A stretch of 64,000 nucleotides of DNA from Ostrinia nubilalis (taxonomy: Eukaryota; Arthropoda; Insecta; Lepidoptera; Crambidae): contig NC_087106.1 of NCBI RefSeq assembly GCF_963855985.1, positions 8,663,001 to 8,727,000 on the forward strand, read 5' to 3'. A program made the translations under genes and the position numbers. Shown here one piece after another: positions 1 to 12,292 of the stretch. The notes beneath the pieces were generated by a model that made no database searches, was not told where the DNA came from, and saw only the letters and a list, made by a program, of their open reading frames with translations. Each line of letters begins with the position of its first letter. The first letter of the stretch is position 1.

Positions 1-1090
1 TACGCGGAAGCATACGAGAACATGAGTCGTCTCAGTCTCTAAACTTTGGTAACTATCTTTGTATTAACTTTGTCTTAAAAGTGCAAGGATCGTCAGTATC
101 AGGAATATTTACCAATTTAGTTTTTGTAATCCTAACTGTGTAAAGTTATTTTGCTTTGAAGAAGACATTATCAAAACGTTTGCTGAGCACACCATTCTCA
201 ACGGGCTGTCACTAAAATACACGAGCCGACTGGATACCATGTATTAGGACGCCTCCCTGCTCAATGAATCCAGGACTCTACGAACTAACTGTTATATAAA
301 AGAACCGGGTGATTATGCTATTTGGCGCTACTCACCAGGTTTCCGGCGACTGGGACTACAATTAACTAGGACCGCGGTCCCAAGTTTCCCTTAATCTTAC
401 GTTCAGCAGTGAACTGCAGCTGACTGTGATCATGACGACCTACGAGTAGCTACGTCTCTTCGATAGTTAAATTAACTTTGCCGACCTTAAAATTTTTACT
501 TAGCACAAGTAACGTTTTTATTGTTCAAAGTTCTAAAGATACAGAAATAAGTATTAGATAAAATATAGTTCTAACTATCTATACTAGTCTATATCTATAC
601 TAATATTATAAATGCGAAAGTAACTCTGTCTGTCTGTCTTGCTTGTTTTTTTGTGACAGACAAAATTCAACGCGGGCGAAGCCGCGGGTGGAAAGCTAGT
701 ATTCTCTATAAGGGTTAACAGCATTTCAGAATCAGTGTTGCTATGAAGTTAATTGGATAACGTCCTTATCTAATCTACCAACCACTTATCACCATTTCCA
801 TAAGCATATTATCGCGGAAAAAATACCGGCACATTTGCACATAAATGCTCGATTTAACCCTGAATACGGGTTCAGTAGAACAATGGCGTATAACGATTAT
901 GCGCACGCGCATGTGGGCGTCGGACGTTATGGACTGGTTGTTTGACTTTGACTTGATTGAGTATTAAATTGGAAAAAGTTTACTTATATGGTTTGAGGGT
1001 TTGACTTGATATTTAAAACGACAGACTTTTTCGTTGGCTCTATAATACTTACTTTAATGACAAGCTTAATATTCACCAATAGCTTCGAAT
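1..1090. other. Non-coding, no gene seen; common lepidopteran repeat inside
   Basis: I see no credible reading frame here. At about 595-703 lies a dispersed lepidopteran repeat: a short run 'tctgtctgtctgtc' followed by 'gcgggcgaagccgcgggtgg' and 'aaagctagt', the usual terminal wording of a very abundant interspersed repeat in this order. A related fragment in the opposite orientation lies at about 34,705-34,865. The remaining bases are AT-rich and unremarkable. Confidence 0.5.
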
Positions 1091-1194
1091 CCAAGTATTT
1101 TGGATTTTAATAGTGTACTCGTTGACAGCCAAATAAATAAAATCCTAGAGACTTTGCTAGTGGAAATAGTAATTTTAATAGTAGAGTTCGAGGT

Positions 1195-1372
1195 GAAGCG
1201 TACGACTGAACTCGACGCGAAGCGCGATGACTTGAAGGCCCGTCCATCTGCCGCCATTCCCTATAACTATGTTGGCGGCGTGCTCAGATGCCCTCAATGC
1301 GCGAGGGATTTTACTGCGAAAATAGGCTACGTAAGCCATCTTCGGGCACACCAGCACCGCCAAGACAGCTAG
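1195..1372 (+). pseudogene. LINE C-terminal zinc-finger remnant
   Basis: A short open stretch ends in a C2H2/CCHH-like finger: CPQCARDF, then 12 residues between the second Cys and HLRAHQH, then a stop at 1370-1372. The basic, alanine-rich stretch before it followed by a terminal zinc finger resembles the C-terminus of LINE-type reverse transcriptase polyproteins. There is no RT domain upstream, so this would be a 5'-truncated copy. The family is recognised by motif style only; a stand-alone zinc-finger exon is less likely because there is no splice acceptor of quality at its 5' edge. Confidence 0.4.
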
Positions 1373-2810
1373 GAGTCGGAGTGGTCGCCATGGCCATAAT
1401 CGGTCGGATGGATCAATAGTAGTTTTTGTTACTAAATGAAGCTCTACATATTTTGGCGCTTGATTTATGAGTGCGAGTAGTTGTGATATTATGTGTTAAT
1501 TACAAATGTCAACAGATTTATAAAATTAACATGAAGAGAGGTAAAAAGTATGAGTGATGATGGGAGAGGTAAAAATACTGAGTCTTCCAGCGACTTGGCC
1601 CATGGACCAAGATAAAAGACTCAGATACTTTCAAGTTTCATTATTAATAGTTAATAAAAAACTTGTAATTAAATGCACAACCTCTGCCTGTCTGATAATA
1701 TTTTTTCACTAAGCATTTCCTTTTCAATGCTCTATCAATCTACATTCAAATAATATCCGATGACCTGATTCCACATTCGCATTGGTATCTATTTCGCACT
1801 ATAAAGGATGATGTATCACAAATGATTCACCATGAGCAACGGATACAAAAGGACCGATGATTGTGTATCATTATTGCAAACATTATGACCTATTAACCAT
1901 ACAAAGGTTATTGTTTGACTGTTGTATAATAACAATAATTGGTGACTACTGATTGATTCATAGATCATAACAGTGACATTGTTTTTGTGAGTATTGTAAT
2001 CAAAAAGATCTTAGGCTGAGTTGCACCACCTAACTTTGACCGTAACTAAAACGATAACCGGTGTTTTTTGTATGGAGTTTGACAGATTTTTGACGTTTGT
2101 CAAAGTTAAAGTAACATGGTGCAACCCAGCATTAATCTTGTTGTTACTACTGATGTCACACACCTGGTATCAGACTTCATGGCAATAGGACTCGGACAGT
2201 GTGTCCGAATCTCGAAAAGATAATACGGGAAAAAAACTAAAAAAATATGAAAGAGCTTGAAGGCTTATTCCTACGGAGATATCCCGATTTTTTAAGAACT
2301 GTTTAGTGTTATACTTGTTTTAATATCAACGTTCACACACAAATATTCCGTTTGCAATGTCTCGCAAAAATCCGATCCGAACTCTAGACTATAGAGACCA
2401 ATGACATCATAGTAATAGTAAGCAATCCATTTGAAAAAAGTTGACACTTTTATCTTCAAAACGCTACTAGAAAAAGGCGCAAAATTAAATTGCTCCGAAT
2501 CGTTATTCGATTTATCGTTAATCTTTTTTTTATTACGTTCTAGATTTTACCCAATCTATTCCAAAAGGTGTAATGGAATGGAAAGGCCTGAATATTTTAT
2601 TACTAAAAGATTGATGGTAAAAAGGCTAAGACAGTGATAGTGATTTACAGTCAAAGTTTTTGCCAAGTTGTCCTAACCTTGTCCCTTGTTACATTGTCCC
2701 ATACACCTTGTAAAAAAGGTTTTTCGTTTACTAAATAAGGTAATTTTCAACCCTTGACTTGTAAACTGAAATTAGATGGCTTATAAGTAGTAGACGGTCC
2801 CTAAAAAGGA
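1373..2810. other. Non-coding stretch with one MITE
   Basis: AT-rich sequence with no supported gene. The only structured item is the GGCTGAGTTGCACCA-type MITE at 2014-2131, listed separately. Confidence 0.4.
2014..2131. mobile_element. PIF/Harbinger-like MITE, copy 1
   Basis: A ~118-bp element with inverted ends GGCTGAGTTGCACCA / tggtgcaacccagc, flanked by TTA on both sides (2011-2013 and 2132-2134). Four further copies lie at 4745, 13352, 29599 and 33648. A 3-bp TTA/TAA target duplication and the short size fit Harbinger-type MITEs; that superfamily name is an inference. Confidence 0.75.
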
Positions 2811-3110
2811 TCAATTAAGGTGGTGGAGATCCACAGGAAAACCAAAGTGACCGACATAGCCCGCAAACTTGCTAAAATCAAGTGGCAGTGGCCGGGGCAC
2901 ATAGCTCGTAGAGACGATGGCCGTTGGGGCAGAAAAGTTCTCGAGTGGCGACCACGCGCCGGAAGACATACTATGGGCAAGACCCCCACTGGGTGGACTG
3001 ACGATCTGGTGAAGGACGCGGGAAGCAGCGCAGGACCGGTCGTTATGGAAATCCTTGGGAGAGCCTTTGTCCAGCAGTGGACGTCATTTGGCAGAAATGA
3101 ACGAACTAAG
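2811..3110 (+). pseudogene. RTE-clade LINE 3' fragment
   Basis: The sequence encodes most of the C-terminal tail of an RTE-type endonuclease/reverse transcriptase: KTKVTDIARKLAKIKWQW, then GHIARRDDGRWGRKVLEW, a damaged 'P.GWTDDLVK' segment, and the end FVQQWTSFG. Compared with the better copy at 10,630-10,958 it has lost residues around the TDDLVK segment. It is 5'-truncated, as LINE copies usually are. Confidence 0.8.
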
Positions 3111-3159
3111 GTGGCCAAAACAAAACGAAAATTATTAAATAAAGTAAGTACCTGATCTG

Positions 3160-5398
3160 ATGTTACTTTTTCTTTATGATTAATTTTGCTACCAAAATAA
3201 GACCACCCTGTATCCTGCGGGCACTTAACTGTAAACACAATGGCCTAAGTATAGGTATACAGGGGATTGCTAAAAGAAACAATTCGCGGGTCGATTCATA
3301 GAGCCATTAAACGAATGTATGTAATATCCGAGCTCATTGTCGTAATGACTTGGGTAACACTATTGTGGGTGTGGTGACAGAGACAGCGGATTTCTGTTAG
3401 AATAAATCAACAGTCAAAACTTTTGGGATGTTACAAATATAAGTCTCTATAATTTGAGCCTTAAGAGCCAGTTTGAGACTAATCTTATAGACTAAGCCTC
3501 CCCGCAGACCACCGACTTTTAGTTGGCCGATAGTTGGGCCCGATTCTAATTTGTACGAAGAATCCGCCGATACCAAATCGGTGTAATGTGCGCACTTTCA
3601 TACATGTCCATATTGATTAACAGCCTGGCCCAACTATAGGCTGATAAAAAATGGTAAACAAATTGAAAATTGCCTGTTTTTAACCACGAAGATATCGTGG
3701 TTAAAAACGCACTAAAAATACAAAAATCCGCTGCCACTGCAACAGTAAAAAATTGTTAGCTTCATTTTAAAATTTCGAATGTTTCAAAAAAATCCTTATT
3801 GTACTTATCAGTTTTTGGTTTACCGACGTTCCATTTTTAAATCCGCTGTCATAGGGCCGCGCCCGCACTTTCCGCGAATCCCTAGTCACGGCGCTCGATC
3901 ACATCTCACCTAACGCTGTCGGCGGTAACCCTGAATTTTTCCTGCTTCTTCTTCACGTTTGGTCCAAGTGATAACCCCAATTACTATACAGGTAAAAAGC
4001 ACTGGTGGTTGCCAACACATTATGAACCTCACTACATTGTTTTAAGGTACAAAACGGTAAAAGTTTCACCAGGTTTAATAATATATTTAATGTACCTACA
4101 AATTAAATAAATCCAACTACATATATTGTAATAATAAGTACCTAATAATATCGTACCAATTATACTTCCTAATCGTAGATGTACAAATAAACAATACTAA
4201 CTGGTGTTATAACTGTTAACCACAAGGCCAGGCGGATAATACCGTTCATAATTTTATCAAATCGAATGAATCATAAAATTGCTGTTACATAAACGTTTTT
4301 CCCAGTTTTAGTACAGTCATTTAGTACCTATTTAGTACTATTATTCCGTGCCTTTAGTGTCATTAAAATCGCTTATTTCCCCTAAAACAGACCACAACCC
4401 CAGGATTTGCTGCGTAAATTATTTCTTTATACGAAGACGTAACATATCTGTTGCAATTCCGCGATAAGGCGGCTGCCGGCGCAAGATACTGGGGTCTGAA
4501 AGGCCCCTGACTGATGGAAGGGAATGTATATTAGCCCTGTTATTAACAAAGGTTGGCGAGAAACATTTTATCCTGGCTCTTATATGAACGTGGCTAGCTG
4601 ACCTATTATATAACACATGCAGGTACACACAACTGTATTCTGATGATTTTCAACTAAATAATAAATTTTTCTTTCTTTCTTTCTCATTATTTTATTTGAT
4701 TAGAATAATTAAAACAAATGCTATGTGTACCTAAAATACACTTAGGCTGAGTTGAACCACCTAACTTTCACGGTAACTTTAACGATAACCAATGTTTAAA
4801 ATAAGATGGTGCAACCCAGCCTTAGGTATTGCTGTAACAAACATACTGTCCTAGAAAGTGCCATTCAATTTTGCTATCAGTACTTAAATTAGGATAAAAC
4901 GGTGCTAATATAAGTACCAGCCACCTTCCACTCATTCTATAATACTGATCAATAAACTATTTGTTCAAAATACGTATTAATTTTTGCTTTGTCCAAACAG
5001 AAATTGAGTGCCTCTCTGCTAAATTAAGCTGCTTTTACTGATTCGATACAAAAAGGCGCGCGAGCGCCTACGCGAGTTTAGCGGAGGCCCCAATGAAAAC
5101 CTTCAGACTGGCTGACTGAATAAAAATAAAATAAAAGCTTATTTAGTTACTATAAAAATGTCAAAAGAACCTAAGATAAACAAAAAATAAAACTTGCTAT
5201 TCACAACAGATTTATTTAAGTCGGCGTAAATTAAAAACGAGAGTCGAATTTAGAGAGCCTCTATTGAATTGAAAATAATGAAAATTTTAGAAGTAAAACG
5301 GTAACTTCATAAAATAATATCGTAGCATTTGTTTTGTCAAACTTATCAAGTAGATTCTTAAAATAATTGCTACAAGTCCTTCATAAAAGCTTAGAATA
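3160..5398. other. Non-coding stretch, no gene seen
   Basis: AT-rich sequence with no credible ORF. It contains one MITE (4745-4821) and a small (ttct)n run near 4670. Nothing else structured was recognised. Confidence 0.4.
4745..4821. mobile_element. PIF/Harbinger-like MITE, copy 2 (short)
   Basis: A 77-bp internally deleted relative of the copy at 2014. It has the same inverted ends (GGCTGAGTTG and caacccagcc) and TTA duplicated on both sides (4742-4744, 4822-4824). Confidence 0.7.
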
Positions 5399-5400
5399 TA

Positions 5401-5758
5401 CAGGGTGACTTTGAAAACAGTAACCAAAATTGTTTAATAAGCTCTATAGAACAATTGAACAATACAACTTTATCTTAATTATTTTTAATGGTTGTAAGTA
5501 TTTTAATAATTGAAAATCTAATTCGTAGGTGCCCATATTAAGTTTTAAAGGTTATGGCTTATTTTTGCTCACCATTATGCTTTGCAATTAACTGTGTGTA
5601 CGTATTTTTCTATGACGAAGCAAATTATCCACGTGAGCCAATTTTGAAACCGCGCGCAGCGGATATAAATAATTAATTATGAAAAAAAAAATGTTTACTT
5701 TACGTACTGATTCTGAGTCGCTCCTCAAAATTTGGACACCGATTAAAAAATCACCCTG
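5401..5758. mobile_element. TA-flanked MITE with CAGGGTGA ends
   Basis: A ~358-bp element with inverted termini CAGGGTGACTTT and aaatcaccctg, flanked by TA on each side (5399-5400 and 5759-5760). The TA duplication and CAGGG-type ends suggest a Tc1/mariner-like non-autonomous element. No transposase frame. Confidence 0.6.
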
Positions 5759-5759
5759 T

Positions 5760-7770
5760 ATAAAAGTCCCGTTTCTATAAAGCTTACTTTGTCACAGACA
5801 ACTAAAAACTAGTTTAGTCATGACGGAACGAAGCTTTGTTAAAACTGAAATAAAGTGTGGAATATTACAAAACTGAACGCGAAACACCAGTCTATTCAGA
5901 ACAACTGAAGAATCCCCTTTGTGAAAAATTTCAGTCAAGTTGGCAATGGACTGAAATTCTTGGGGATAGTGATGTGACATTTGTTATCTTTACGATATAA
6001 GTTTCAGATGAAAAGGTTACATGACAAGGGTTAAAATAATTTAATTTTGTAAATTGACAGAAATTTATTAATTGCCACTATTGCCAGTCATAAAATTCGT
6101 TTAAAAATGTAAATAATATCTTTTTTTATAAAAAAAATCTCTATCATCTACCTTAACGCCTACGCTTTCTCGTTCTCCTTACTATCTACATTTTCGCACA
6201 TAAAACTAAGTAATAATTCCTCGATCCTGACAAAAAACGCATTTTAATTGTAACTCTAGTAACTAGTAGGTAATTGTATTGGTCAATTAATATACGATAC
6301 CCATCTTTATTTTGTGGCGCTTCTCGCCCCCTAATGAGATCACATAATATTTATAGTCACAAAAAACAGCAAAACTCACCTTTTTTCCTGATCATCGATA
6401 TCGATACCAGCACAGCACTGGCCCTGAATCTTATTCATTCCACTCGCAGCAGTTTGGAGTTGGTGATTGATGTAAGGATTTAGCCAGACCAAGGACTATG
6501 AATTCACGTACCTGCAACAAAGGACATGTCTGGTTGGGTTTTGGAAGAACTATGTCATGCCGGGAGTTTAGACTGAATAAATTGGCTTTTATGGAACTTA
6601 GGAGACCATGAGCATTGTTGTACTGTTTTATTAAAGGGAGACTTAGAACTATCAAACAAGTTTTACTTACTGAGCTTAGGGAGAGTGAGAGAGAGATGTA
6701 AAACTATTACAGATTGTTATAGGCGTTTATACAAATGTCTTCAAATAAATTTATTCGAGTTAAGTAGTGAGTGAGTAAGCAGTTAAATACTGGTAATATC
6801 TATTATACTCCTGTAGCTTATTCAGATTTACTGAATAACTTGATTTAAGAAAAATTTTGTTGGTATCAATATCAAATAGGTAGATATGTTATTTCAGAGC
6901 ATTTTAGAAAATTTGAATCACTAAACCTACTAAGTAGTTAAGTAAAGGTTAAGTTAAAGATATTTCAATTGAGAGAAAAAATGCTTTTGTTTTATTCCAC
7001 TACAATCGTATTGTTAGGCACCTCTAGACGTCCTTCCGCGATGACGTCACCGTCATTACGTCCTGATGAAATATCGATCGCAAAATTGTCGGTACATTAC
7101 CGATAACGCGCAAGGCCAATGCTAGAACGAAAGTACCCGCATTTATGGTAATTATGCGAACGCTCTGCAAATACCCGCGGTATTGATAACGGCAGATAGA
7201 TGGCGTTTATCTGTGGGTTTGTTGTTTATTGATTTTAGTAGCAATTTATTGCTTTATATTACGAGTAATATTGAGACTGTATTTTCCCAGACGACGTTCG
7301 CATGGACTGGTGATAAGTCTTCACCTACGTGTAGGACTATAACGCCTGCTGTGGGTAAGGGTTAAAATTCTATTAGGCGCAAAGTATGTGAGCGTACTCG
7401 GAACCATGGATTTATATTGAGTTGAAGTAATTTTTTAGTGAAGTTTGCCTAGGGTTGTGGGGACACTGTAAAATGGGCTACACCGCATATTGTACTACTT
7501 ATTTTAAAGTTAAATTCAACCACGAATTTTAATTTTAAGTAGGTTTAAAAATTGGGTCAGTAAAAATAAAATATTATCTACACATTGCTTGAGAACTTTG
7601 AATTTCGAACCGACTTTTTATTATTCATTTTTTTTTTGTCGAGGTATATTTACGTGGCAATGCTACAGAGTTCGATATTTGAAATTTTAAATCGACTTCC
7701 AAAGAGCGTCATTTGTTTTATTTTGGTGCTGACCTTTTTACACCAAACAAAAACATCGGAACGTTCCTAT
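5760..7770. other. Non-coding stretch with a possible minus-strand exon
   Basis: No gene is established here. A possible short minus-strand exon at 6380-6511 is listed separately. Around 7020-7200 is a richer CpG patch without a recognisable coding frame. Confidence 0.35.
6380..6511 (-). CDS. Candidate first coding exon of a minus-strand host gene
   Basis: On the minus strand a polypyrimidine/CAG acceptor (cag at 6514-6512) and a strong GTGAGT donor (gt at 6379-6378) bound a 132-nt segment. An ATG at 6438-6436 opens a 19-codon frame ending in acidic residues (GIDIDDQEK) and running into the donor with two bases left over. A spliced 5' leader starting near 35.6 kb on the same strand could feed it, with later exons beyond the window start. 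No homology was recognised and short chance exons are common, so this is a weak call. Confidence 0.2.
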
Positions 7771-7773
7771 AGT

Positions 7774-9204
7774 CCAGTAGAATTAGCTTTTAAATCGGAA
7801 ATAATTCCTACAAAAGATATTATTGTTTAATGGCTTCATTGGTTGCCCATTAAGACTCCCCTAAGTTTTCGACTTCGACGGAGTTGTGCTTAAGTGGTGG
7901 GGGCCCCCGAAAGGGGCATTTTTTCGGTTTTCCGGTTATACCGCGTAAAGGAGTTACCCTATCAAAAAGTGGTCTTCATGACGGTTGAAGGGCACTTAAT
8001 CCTGCATTGAATAAGACCAAATTCATATGTTTTGGACAAACCGTTCTCGCGCTAAAGTTCGGCAAAGTAGAAAATATACGTATAATTAATGACCCTCTCC
8101 ATGTCCAATGGTTTGTTACCCACAGGCTTCAAAGTCTTGAAAAGGGCCACCTCAACCAGTGTAACCCTATCAAGGCTTACGAGCTTGATGCGCCTATCCT
8201 TGTTCGTCCCAGCCGTTCCTTAACTGCGGTTGCTGCACCTCTTCCTGGCACTCACCTGAACGACTCTGTGTTACCTACTGTGGCTGCCCCTCTTCCTTGT
8301 ATCCTCCTGCATGACTACGTTGCCTAGCCGTATGCCTGGTCTAAGGTTCGACGCCAAAAATCAATAACAACAAGTTCATATTAAAATGCTGAAGAGTTTT
8401 TTGTTTGTTTGTTTGAACGCGCTAATCTTAAGAATTACTAGTTTGATTGAAATCATTATTTTTGTGTTGAATAGCTCATACATTGAGGAAGGCTATAGGA
8501 TATATACAATCACTCTACGACTAATAGAGGCGAAGCAGTAAAGAAAAATGTTGCAAGCACGGGAAATAGTATTTAAACTATTTTCACTCGTACGAAGTTG
8601 ATTTTGTGGCGTCGAACCTTGGACCAGGCATATGGCTAAGCAATGAAATCGTACAGGAGGGTACAAGGAAGAGGGGCAGCCACATTAGGTAACACAGAGT
8701 CGTTCAGGAGAGTGCCAGGAAGAGGTGCAGCAACCGCAGTTAAGGAACGGCTGGGACGAACAAGGATAAGCGAATCAAACTCGTGAGCCTTGTTAGGGTT
8801 ACACTGGTTAAGGCGACCCTTTACAAGGCTTGGAAGCATGTGGGTAATAAGCCATTGGACGTGGAGAGGGTCATTAATTATACGTATATTTTCTACTTTG
8901 CCGAACTTTAGCGCGAGAACGGTTTGTCCAAAACATATGAATTTGGTCTTATTCAATGCAGGATTAAGTGCCCTTTAACCGTCATGAAGACCACTTTTCG
9001 ATAGGGTAAGTCCTTTACGCGTTATAACCGGAAAACCGAAAAAACGCCCCTTTCGGGGGCCCCCACTACTTAAGCACAACTCTGTCGAAGTCGAAAACTT
9101 AGGAGAGTCTTAATGGGCAACCAATGAAGCCATTAAAGCAAAAAAATCTTTTGTAGGAATTATTTCCGATTTAATCAATTTTTGTGTTTAATTCTACTGG
9201 CCTA
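7774..9204. mobile_element. 1.4-kb foldback palindrome with LINE fragments in both arms
   Basis: Two arms of roughly 580 bp (7774-8363 and 8598-9204) are inverted copies differing at scattered sites; the outer ends read ccagtagaatta / taattctactgg and the inner ends ggttcgacgcc / ggcgtcgaacc. Each arm carries a degenerate frame (about 8000-8325 plus, 8638-8963 minus) with a KTKFICFG motif, as seen in the thumb region of non-LTR reverse transcriptases. The ~234-bp loop holds a separate repeat with 'tttgtttgtttgtttgaacgcgc'. It is either a foldback transposon or an inverted duplication. Confidence 0.7.
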
Positions 9205-9545
9205 CTAGGCGTAGCTGTTTACCTAGAAAGGCCGTAATTAGCTATGGTTTATAGCGGTGACGTCACGTCACCTTGGGCAAAGGGAACCCAGTGGTTTTAA
9301 CTAATTGGGTTATTGTACTGACATTTGAGGCCATATACGTCCAAATGTCTGGTGGTGCCTACTGCCGTGGAAATTACCAGAATATTACAATATTGAATAA
9401 ATTTAAAAGGTTGGTACCTAACTCATTATTAATGATAAATTACTACTACTTAACGAAGAAGACGAAGACTACTACCCTACCTATAGGTACATCTGTCCAC
9501 AGTGCATTGAAGCCCCTTTAGTATGAATCTTTTGTTATTAGAGAT
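9205..9545. other. Non-coding, nothing recognised
   Basis: AT-rich sequence between the large palindrome and an RTE fragment. No gene, RNA or repeat signature seen. Confidence 0.4.
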
Positions 9546-9548
9546 TCC

Positions 9549-9700
9549 ATCAGAAACATCGTTTCAGCCAAATGACCATCCACTGCTAGACAAAGGCCTC
9601 CCCCAAGGTTTCTATAACGACTGGTCCTGCGCTGCTCACATCCAGGCTCCCCCTGCGATCTTCACCAGATCGTCGGTTCACCTAGTGGGAGATCAGAAAC
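9549..9700 (-). pseudogene. RTE-clade LINE 3' stub
   Basis: Reverse complement of the RTE tail: 'ccactgctagacaaaggcct' followed by 'cccccaaggtt', matching in antisense the WTDDLVK...QQWTS end seen at 10,630-10,958. Only the last ~150 bp are present, with several substitutions. Confidence 0.7.
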
Positions 9701-10600
9701 TTAGATACGCTAAATAAAATGATTTTAAAGAGTTTAAATGTACCCAGTCTGGTTTTAAAGTGTTTTTATTTTTCGATTTAATAGATCTAGTAATTTTCTC
9801 GAGACAAAATTCATCACAGTCAACATTACCCATAGTTACCTTTATTCTATAATTTTCCATTCGCAGCCGAATCTAATTTAAAAGTCTTATCAGAACAGAA
9901 ACAGCTATTTATACTTTACAAGTCAAGATCACGGTTAGCAGAAAAATAAAATCTAAAAATAATTCGCAGACGCACGCGCCGCGGCCATCGCGAAATGAAG
10001 TCGCTATCGGTGATGGAAAGTGCATAGAGATTAGTGCTAGTTTCCTTGTAGTTGAGATAGAAACTGATGATAAACAACATTCGTGACGTCTGTGGATGGA
10101 TTTAATAGTCAAAAAAGTTGAATTTTTTGTAGTTGCGGATGCAAATATGGCATGAACATATTGGTTTGTATTTATTTGATTTGCTGATTTCGCGTTTGGA
10201 AAAATGTGCAGTCTTTTTCTTTACAAAATGTGAAGAAAAGTTAAGTTTGTGTGCAGAGAAAATTATACTATTTAAATTATTTTTTAACCAATTTTAGTCA
10301 ACATTAACATGCTTAAATTATTAAGTTACAGTATTTTATGATGCATATTTATAGAGAATGGTAGAAATTCCGTAAAGATCACGATAACAAAATAAATGGA
10401 TATAGCAATGAAGTAATTTAATTAAGTAAAAAAATACATCAATGATGATTCAGTAGGAAAATGTTAGTTACCATATTTTTTATAAGAACTAACTTTTTTA
10501 ACTTCTAACTTTAACTTTATACTAACTTCATCTTGATATAACTTTACGGATTTTCTCTGCCCTAATATTATTGTCTATATTTCTGAATACCTACCTGGTA
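9701..10600. other. Non-coding stretch, no gene seen
   Basis: AT-rich sequence without credible ORFs or repeats that I recognise. Confidence 0.35.
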
Positions 10601-10614
10601 AAATGTACCATGCT

Positions 10615-10958
10615 CGGTGTTTCTTTACGAGATCGAATCAGAAATGAGGAGATCCGTAAACGAACTAAAGTCGCTGACATAGCCCGACGGATCAGCAAGC
10701 TGAAGTGGCAGTGGGCAGGGCACATAGTACGCAGAACTGACGGCCGATGGGGCAGCAAGGTTCTGGAATGGAGGCCACGTACCGGAAAACGCAGCGTGGG
10801 ACGTCCACCCACAAGGTGGACCGACGACCTGATAAAGGTAGCAGGAAGGCGCTGGATGCAGGCCGCTACCAACCGTGCGATGTGGAAGTCATTGGGGGAG
10901 GCCTATGTTCAGCAGTGGACGTCCTGTGGCTGAAATGATGATGATGATGATGATGAAA
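10615..10958 (+). pseudogene. RTE-clade LINE 3' fragment, best copy, with (ATG)n tail
   Basis: An uninterrupted frame encodes the last ~105 residues of an RTE polyprotein: IRKRTKVADIARRISKLKWQ, then GHIVRRTDGRWGSKVLEW, RPPTRWTDDLIKVAGRRW and the terminal VQQWTSCG with stop at 10,931-10,933. It ends in a run of ATG repeats (about 10,935-10,957), the tail type known for RTE LINEs. No RT catalytic domain is present, so it is a 5'-truncated dead copy. It shows what was deleted from the 'B' segments of the satellite array at 45-47 kb. Confidence 0.85.
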
Positions 10959-10996
10959 ATGTACCATATTGTCATTCTTTCTCAAGATGTAGTACT

Positions 10997-12283
10997 GCGT
11001 CTTTCCATTCTATACATAGCCAGAACGCAAGGGTGTGAAACTAATCGAGTATAGTTTGGATGTGACTTTTTTTACTAAGCTCCTCCAAACTATACACGAC
11101 CAGTACGCATACGCTGCGTACTGCTCGCGTATACTTTGTAGTGACTTAGGTCAATTATCTTACTCCGAAATATACATCGTCAGTACGCATACGGACTAAT
11201 CATGTATGTATTGTAATAAGTTCGCGATTACAATGTATACGCGAGTACTTAGTTGCATGCTCGTCATTTTGACTTATTTACCTCTCTTTCTATTACATAT
11301 TAATTCATAACTGCGTGTCTACTTTAAACATTGAATCAATTTCGACACGTGCCATTGTTTTGATAAAGAGCTTTTTGGTGTTTCATATTCTGCCATAGAA
11401 AAGATTATTTGTTTTGGGGCTGAATAACTCTTAAATTAAGAATTATGTGTGTCAAAATGATTTTTGTTCTTGAGATAAAAGCTTATAAATAAAAATAAAT
11501 ATCCCTGGACATTTTACACGGCGCTTCTAGTCCCAAACTAAGCAAAGCTTGTACTATGGGTACTAGATAACGGATATAAACATACTTAAATACTTTTTTT
11601 GTAAATACATACTTATTATACATAGAAGACACCCAGTCTAATACAAACAAATATCAAAATATGTTCATGCACACAAATTAATGTTTGTACTGTGCGGGAA
11701 TCGAACCCGCTACCTCCGGAACAGTTATCCGTTTCGAACCACTACACCGAACGGTCGACAATTTTAGTTAATAATGCACGTTTAACTTTCTTCATTCACT
11801 CTCACTAATAAATAATTGTTATTTAATTTGAAATCTACCTAATCAATTTAATTTCAGAAACCACTTAAATTAGTGTTATAAATCTAGATTTATTATAATA
11901 ATATGTAGATTCAGTAAAATAATAATATTTTATGTAATAATTAATGAATTTAAAAATGGCATCACCGTACGTGATCTACATAGGTAGTTCTTATTTCTAA
12001 TCTCGAGGACAAAGCACGAGCATAATATCTAATAAATGTAATAATTTTAAATATAATTCCATATTTTATTAAATCAAATAAACTAAACACACTCTAGTCA
12101 ACTGTAAGTGGTGTAGTATAGTTTGGAGCGAAGACGGAATCCATCCACGATACAAACTATACACGATCAGTACGCAAAATTCGTGTATAGTTTGTAGTGA
12201 CCGACTTACAAAGAGACACTCCAAAATATACACGAGCAGTTTCCTATGGGTGCGTTCTGGCCATGTATAGAACGGAAAGACGC
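10997..12283. mobile_element. Mutator-like non-autonomous DNA transposon with 9-bp TSD
   Basis: Inverted ends of ~33 bp (GCGTCTTTCC-R-TTCTATACAT-R-GCCAGAACGC) bound 1,287 bp. The nonamer TGTAGTACT is duplicated exactly outside both ends (10,988-10,996 and 12,284-12,292). Inside both ends are several direct and inverted copies of a motif like 'aactatacacgaNcagtacgc', so it has sub-terminal repeats. A 9-bp duplication points to Mutator-like elements, but no transposase is encoded and other superfamilies cannot be excluded. A SINE is nested at 11,485-11,759. Confidence 0.7.
11485..11759 (-). mobile_element. tRNA-derived SINE, minus strand, nested
   Basis: On the minus strand the head reads like a tRNA promoter: A box 'tcggtgtagtgg' and B box 'ggttcgattcc', followed by a body shared with the SINE at 50,167 (antisense 'ggacattttacac' and 'cttctagtcccaaact'). 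The 3' end is an AT-rich tail. It is inserted in the Mutator-like element at 10,997-12,283 and is therefore younger than it. Confidence 0.8.
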
Positions 12284-12292
12284 TGTAGTACT

